From positions 124,001 through 188,000 of the forward strand of contig NZ_BAABWE010000007.1 in NCBI RefSeq assembly GCF_040371755.1: DNA of 64,000 bases, read 5' to 3'. Of this stretch, positions 60,216 to 64,000 are shown one piece after another. The notes beneath the pieces were generated by a model. That model was not told the DNA's origin and did not search any database. It saw nothing but the letters and a program-made list of their open reading frames with translations. Numbering within the stretch: position 1 is the first letter of the stretch; each line of letters starts with the position of its first letter. Position numbers and translations under genes: made by a program. This DNA is from Bermanella sp040371755 (lineage in GTDB: Bacteria; Pseudomonadota; Gammaproteobacteria; Pseudomonadales; Oceanobacteraceae).

Positions 60216-61328
60216 ATGATAAAAAAAATAGCACTATCCTCAACAGGTTTATTAGCCGCTTACCTTTGTTTTTGGCCTGTACCCGTAGAGCCTGTGGCTT
60301 GGCAATCTCCTACAAACCCTGGTTACACCGGCGCATTTGCAAAAAATCAACAGCTTAGCCAAGTGAATCGTATCGAATTAACCAATAGCATTGGCCCAGA
60401 AGATTTAGACAAAGACGCCAACGGAAATGTGTATTTTTCATTATTAAATGGCGATATCGACTATATTGACCCACAGGGTAATATTCAAACATGGGTCAAC
60501 ACAGGAGGGCGCCCTTTAGGCATTGAGTTTGATAACCACGGTAACTTAATTGTAGCGGATGCGTTTAAAGGGTTGCTCAGCGTAAGCCCAGATAAAACCA
60601 TAACCGTATTAGCCGACAGCATTAACGGCCAGCCCATTAACTATGCGGATGACGTGGACATAGCGGCCAATGGCATGATTTATTTTTCTGATGCCTCGTC
60701 AAAGTTTGTTGCCAAAGATCACGGCACCTATGGCGCCAGCTTGTTAGACACCATGGAACACGGTGGTCACGGCAGCATTCTTGAATACAACCCACAAACC
60801 AAACAAACCACCGTATTAGCATCGGGCATTAACTTTGCCAATGGCGTGGCCATGAGTCACGACCAGCAATCGGTATTATTTAATGAAACCGGCACCTACC
60901 GTGTATTACGTGTGGGTTTAAACGGTGAAAATCGTGGCAAAATCAGTGTCGTGATTGATGAGCTGCCGGGTTTTCCGGACAACATCTCACAAGGCTCTAA
61001 CGGAGTGTACTGGCTAGGACTGGTCAGCCCACGCTCTGGAGCACTTGATGCACTATCTGATTCACCTTTCTTACGTAAATTAGTGCAACGCCTTCCTGCG
61101 GCTATTCGCCCTAAAGCCCAACATTATGGACACATCGTTGCCATAAATGATAAAGGAGGCGTAGTATTCAACTTACAAGACCCACTAGGTATGTATGGCC
61201 TCACCACGGGTGCGTTAGAAGTGGATGGTAAGCTTTATATCAGTAGCCTGCATGAAACAGCATTGGCTGTGACCAGCAATATTAACGTAAGCGAACAGCA
61301 GATGGCTGAAGGGCAGGTTGCTGAGTAA
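60216..61328 (+). CDS. SMP-30/strictosidine-synthase-like beta-propeller protein
   Basis: A 370-residue protein with an N-terminal signal/anchor (IALSSTGLLAAYLCFWPVPV). The body is a six-blade propeller: EDLDKDANGNVYFSLLNGDI, PLGIEFDNHGNLIVADA, VDIAANGMIYFSDAS and NFANGVAMSHDQQSVLFNET. This pattern resembles SMP-30/gluconolactonase or strictosidine synthase-like (APMAP) proteins, which are lactonases or esterases. The substrate is unknown. Good AAGGA ribosome site. Confidence 0.82.
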   Translation: MIKKIALSSTGLLAAYLCFWPVPVEPVAWQSPTNPGYTGAFAKNQQLSQVNRIELTNSIGPEDLDKDANGNVYFSLLNGDIDYIDPQGNIQTWVNTGGRPLGIEFDNHGNLIVADAFKGLLSVSPDKTITVLADSINGQPINYADDVDIAANGMIYFSDASSKFVAKDHGTYGASLLDTMEHGGHGSILEYNPQTKQTTVLASGINFANGVAMSHDQQSVLFNETGTYRVLRVGLNGENRGKISVVIDELPGFPDNISQGSNGVYWLGLVSPRSGALDALSDSPFLRKLVQRLPAAIRPKAQHYGHIVAINDKGGVVFNLQDPLGMYGLTTGALEVDGKLYISSLHETALAVTSNINVSEQQMAEGQVAE

Positions 61329-61366
61329 GGTAAGTTAATAGGGTAAGGTAAGTTAATAGAGTAAGG
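61327..61366 (+). repeat. short tandem repeat after the SMP-30-like gene
   Basis: An ~18-base unit (TAAGGTAAGTTAATAG then GG/AG) occurs twice, the first overlapping the stop codon, followed by another TAAGG. Not explained. Confidence 0.5.
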
Positions 61367-61532
61367 AAAAGCGTTGTGCTTGTTGTCGGAAAGGTTTTAC
61401 CGCCTCCGACCAATGACGGGGTAATACTTGTTAACTGGTTGTGGTAAGGGAATAATGCCGTTTGCAGTTTTGTCGATGAAAAATTAATTATCAGTTCCCA
61501 TTAACGTTCAATTTAAAACGAAGTAACTATTT

Positions 61533-63341
61533 GTGAAATATTTTTTATTTATATTATTTTTAACTCTATCGACAATATCTCATTCTCAGAATTATGCTGA
61601 TACTTTAAATGGCAATATAATAGGGGGTAGCGAAGCTGAAATGGACTACCCTTGGTTGGCATCAATACAAAAAATTGATGGTCATTTCTGTGCTGGAATT
61701 TTAATACATGAAAACTTTTTACTAACCGCAGCACATTGCCTTTACGGTATTGATAAAAGAGATATTACCGTAAATTTAGGTGGTAATAATAAAGATATAG
61801 GTGTGGAAACCCATCAGGTAGATTGGATAATATTGCATGAAAAATTTCAACCTGAAACTTATAAAAATGACATAGCATTGATAAAGTTACATTCAAAAAG
61901 CGCATTAGAGGTAGTGCAAATATGGCCTGACATTGAATTAAAGCAAAATGATAAGCTAACCATTCTTGGCTGGGGTTTAACGAACGCAGAAGATGCTGCA
62001 AGTTTAAGTTCTAAATTGCTGGAAGTTGATGTGAGCTATCAAGCCGATAGCATTTGCCAAGATACTTATCAGATTGATGATGATGAATATTGGGATTATG
62101 CCTTATGTGCGGGAGAATTGTTAGGAGGTAAGGACTCATGTTCAGGTGATAGTGGCGGCCCAATTATTAGCCAATATCAAGATGTAATATTTTTAATTGG
62201 TCTTGTTAGTTGGGGGATTGGTTGTGGGTTGCCAGAATATTACGGAGTTTATACAGAAGTCGGTTCTTATATTGGTTGGGTTCAATCTAAAATCAATCAA
62301 ATAAACATTGTTGGTGAAAGTAAACTTGGTTTTTTGGGAGAGGGTGCTAGAAAGAATGCAGTACTTAAAATAATAAACCCCACCACTGATTCTGTGGATG
62401 TTAATGAAATATATTTGGCTGGCGTAGATAATCAAGAGTTCGAGGTAAATGCTGGTGATGAATCGGATGGCCATTTTATACCTTCAGCGTCAGTATGTGA
62501 TTTTCAGGTTAGTGCATTAGGTGGTAGTTTAGGTGAGCACCAAGCAGAGTTGATATTCGAGGATGATAATGTTACAGCCGTACACTCGTTGAATAGTAAA
62601 GTACTTAAGAATTTGATAAACCTTTCGGCTTATTTGCCTTGGCCTTTTTACTCAGGAACCAAATCATCTCAATATAATCCAAATAACGAGCATAGTGAGC
62701 CTTGGTATGGGGTAAATCTAGGGGAAGGAGTCGTAGCATTAAAGTCAGGTCAAATTACTCAAAATGAGCGTAGTGTTTTATTGACTTATGTAGATAATTT
62801 AAATAACGAAGAATTATATTTTCGTTTTGATGCTAAAATAAGTGCAGAGTTTCCAACAGGGGTTATTGGTTTTGTAAATGAAAATCCAATTAACCCTGTG
62901 GCATTGGATGATTTAACTACACCTCTTTATGATTTGAACAAAATAAATACTTGGCATACATATCAATTGCCCCTCCAGAATCAGTTAAACCATGTCATGC
63001 TGATATTCTTTAATTTGGCTGAAAATTCTGAAACAGAATACGCATTAATTAAAAACCCAAGAATTTGCGATTCAGCAAGTCAGGATGAAGGAAGCTGCAT
63101 TAAAGATGCCCAATATTTTCCAGTAATAGCAACTTTTAATAACTTCGAAAATGTTAGTGATTGCCAGAATGCGGTTTGGCCAAAATTTTTACCATATGCT
63201 GAGAAAGACTCAGCTGGAGCAACTAAAAGTCAAGCGTCAAATGAAAAAAAATCATCTGGTGGGAGTATGTTTTGGATGTTTTTTGTTCTGATTTTTTTGC
63301 GCAATAAAAAAACACAGCCGTCTAGTTATAAAGTATTATAA
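61533..63341 (+). CDS. secreted trypsin-like serine protease with GlyGly-CTERM-like tail
   Basis: A 602-residue protein starting at GTG 61533. Signal peptide to about residue 18. The S1 protease domain begins IIGG (residues 29-32); the triad is His68 (TAAHC), Asp113 (NDIALI) and Ser207 (GDSGGP). Asp201, six residues before the serine, predicts cleavage after Lys or Arg. A ~330-residue region follows with beta-sandwich-like segments. The end SSGGSMFWMFFVLIFLRNKK is a Gly-Gly, hydrophobic, basic tail like the rhombosortase GlyGly-CTERM signal. This is like Vibrio VesB. Odd: the residue before IIGG is Asn, not the usual basic residue. Confidence 0.85.
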   Translation: MKYFLFILFLTLSTISHSQNYADTLNGNIIGGSEAEMDYPWLASIQKIDGHFCAGILIHENFLLTAAHCLYGIDKRDITVNLGGNNKDIGVETHQVDWIILHEKFQPETYKNDIALIKLHSKSALEVVQIWPDIELKQNDKLTILGWGLTNAEDAASLSSKLLEVDVSYQADSICQDTYQIDDDEYWDYALCAGELLGGKDSCSGDSGGPIISQYQDVIFLIGLVSWGIGCGLPEYYGVYTEVGSYIGWVQSKINQINIVGESKLGFLGEGARKNAVLKIINPTTDSVDVNEIYLAGVDNQEFEVNAGDESDGHFIPSASVCDFQVSALGGSLGEHQAELIFEDDNVTAVHSLNSKVLKNLINLSAYLPWPFYSGTKSSQYNPNNEHSEPWYGVNLGEGVVALKSGQITQNERSVLLTYVDNLNNEELYFRFDAKISAEFPTGVIGFVNENPINPVALDDLTTPLYDLNKINTWHTYQLPLQNQLNHVMLIFFNLAENSETEYALIKNPRICDSASQDEGSCIKDAQYFPVIATFNNFENVSDCQNAVWPKFLPYAEKDSAGATKSQASNEKKSSGGSMFWMFFVLIFLRNKKTQPSSYKVL

Positions 63342-63360
63342 AGTATTATAAAGTATTATA
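63331..63360 (+). repeat. 10-bp tandem repeat across the protease stop codon
   Basis: AAGTATTATA occurs three times in a row, and the first unit contains the last codons. The stop TAA (63339-63341) falls in the first unit boundary, so copy-number change beyond it should not alter the protein. Confidence 0.85.
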
Positions 63361-63499
63361 AAAAGATTGATTTTCCTGTCGTTATTAATAAAATGCTTGG
63401 CGCTAATGGACGGCCTGCTTTTTTGTGTTCTTTATAACTCTAATAAGTTTTTTGCTCCCATTAGTTACAATGAACTGACGTACTAATGGGAGTGTCAGG

Positions 63500-64000
63500 G
63501 TGAAAAATCTTTTAGCTATCCTTCTCTTGCTGAGCGTACCAATAGTAAATGCCAGTGTGCCAGAGCCACCTTTTGTCATTCAGGGTCATGTATTTTCGGC
63601 TGGTGAGCAAGTTACACAAAATGGTATGCTGATCACAGCACGATATGCAGATGTTAATTTAGCCGAATCAACCCTCAGTAGCTCAAACAATTATCAATTC
63701 ACGCTTGAAATCCCATTAGAAGCCAATATTGGTTCACGCGATATTTACCACGCCCGGGTAGGGGATGTTTTATCCCTGCAAATAGCGGGTACGACCGTCG
63801 CTAACGTCCAAATTTCAGATCGTGGAATCTTAGTAATACAAAATGTTCAGCTGCCATCTAATTTTGACTCAGATGGTGATGGTATATACGATTCACTAGA
63901 ACTAGCCGATGGTAAAAACCCTAATGATCCAAATGACCCAGTCCTCTTCGGTAATCTAGATATCGATAATGATGGTATTAGCAACGGCCTTGAATTTTTA
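63500..64000 (+). CDS. exported protein with thrombospondin type 3-like calcium repeats (cut by window edge)
   Basis: The frame starts at GTG 63500 and runs open off the window end, so this is the first ~167 residues only. A signal peptide (MKNLLAILLLLSVPIVNA) is followed by a beta-rich domain. Then come acidic repeats NFDSDGDGIYDSLELADGKN and DIDNDGISNGLEFL, the D-x-D-x-D-G pattern of thrombospondin type 3 or related calcium-binding repeats. Probably secreted or surface attached. The start has no strong ribosome site; an upstream GGGAGTGTCAGG is partial. Confidence 0.7.
   Translation, partial: MKNLLAILLLLSVPIVNASVPEPPFVIQGHVFSAGEQVTQNGMLITARYADVNLAESTLSSSNNYQFTLEIPLEANIGSRDIYHARVGDVLSLQIAGTTVANVQISDRGILVIQNVQLPSNFDSDGDGIYDSLELADGKNPNDPNDPVLFGNLDIDNDGISNGLEFL

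Noticed and set aside
63331..63360. Phase-variable repeat that changes the protease C-terminus
   Set aside because: The stop codon is in the first unit, so copy-number changes downstream would leave the protein unchanged.

Overview
The window comes from a marine-type gammaproteobacterium, AT-rich, most like the Oceanospirillales/alkane-degrader group. I infer this from the gene set, not from a search: a DUF1329–Ycf48-like–RND cluster, several acyl-CoA and short-chain dehydrogenase genes, MaoP/HdfR, the rimK/rimB locus, a secreted trypsin-like protease with a GlyGly-CTERM-like tail, and a type I-F CRISPR-Cas system. Both window edges cut genes: a metallophosphoesterase on the left and a calcium-repeat exported protein on the right.

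Layout. 1–5.2 kb: housekeeping genes (metallophosphoesterase end, rhomboid protease, DUF1315, DUF2797, aminopeptidase N). 5.4–10.5 kb: envelope/transport cluster of DUF1329, a Ycf48-like beta-propeller and an RND transporter, closed by a strong terminator. 10.6–16.3 kb: pseudouridine synthase, diacylglycerol kinase, a three-gene response regulator/CheC-X/PAS signalling operon, an Ada-like methyltransferase and PlsC. 16.4–20.5 kb: a long-chain-type acyl-CoA dehydrogenase, then a minus-strand operon rimK–desuccinylase-like–MscS–rimB. 20.6–23.2 kb: small proteins, the divergent HdfR/MaoP pair and a periplasmic rhodanese.

23.4–34.1 kb: a complete type I-F system in the order cas1, cas2-3, csy1, csy2, csy3, cas6f, then a leader with an IHF-like site and an array of 31 repeats and 30 spacers of exactly 60-bp period. 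The array carries two repeat versions in separate blocks. Beyond it lie an IS3-type transposase remnant, an unrecognised Cys-rich secreted protein with an internal duplication, and a lone degenerate copy of the CRISPR repeat at 36.65 kb. This suggests the distal edge of the locus has been rearranged.

36.8–46.6 kb: FadH, a short divergent flagellin away from other flagellar genes, a molybdopterin oxidoreductase, an SDR, a GGDEF-EAL protein whose GGDEF site is degenerate, a small lipoprotein and a lipase. 46.7–50.5 kb: tRNA-Pro(GGG), then a polyamine/gamma-glutamyl cluster (glutamine-synthetase-like, FAD oxidase, TetR regulator).

51.1–54.4 kb holds what I consider the most exciting locus. One gene encodes a membrane Cache-type periplasmic sensor fused to a cytoplasmic CpaE/TadZ/ParA-like domain with a degenerate P-loop. 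One base after its stop begins a gene for a pentameric ligand-gated ion channel of the GLIC/ELIC (Cys-loop receptor) superfamily, with an acidic residue at the predicted selectivity-filter position. The pair looks like a ligand-sensing, ion-channel-coupled module. 54.4–61.3 kb: DUF962, AraC and LysR regulators, and an operon of an APH-like kinase, a histidine phosphatase and an SDR, then an SMP-30-like protein. 61.5–64 kb: two exported proteins.
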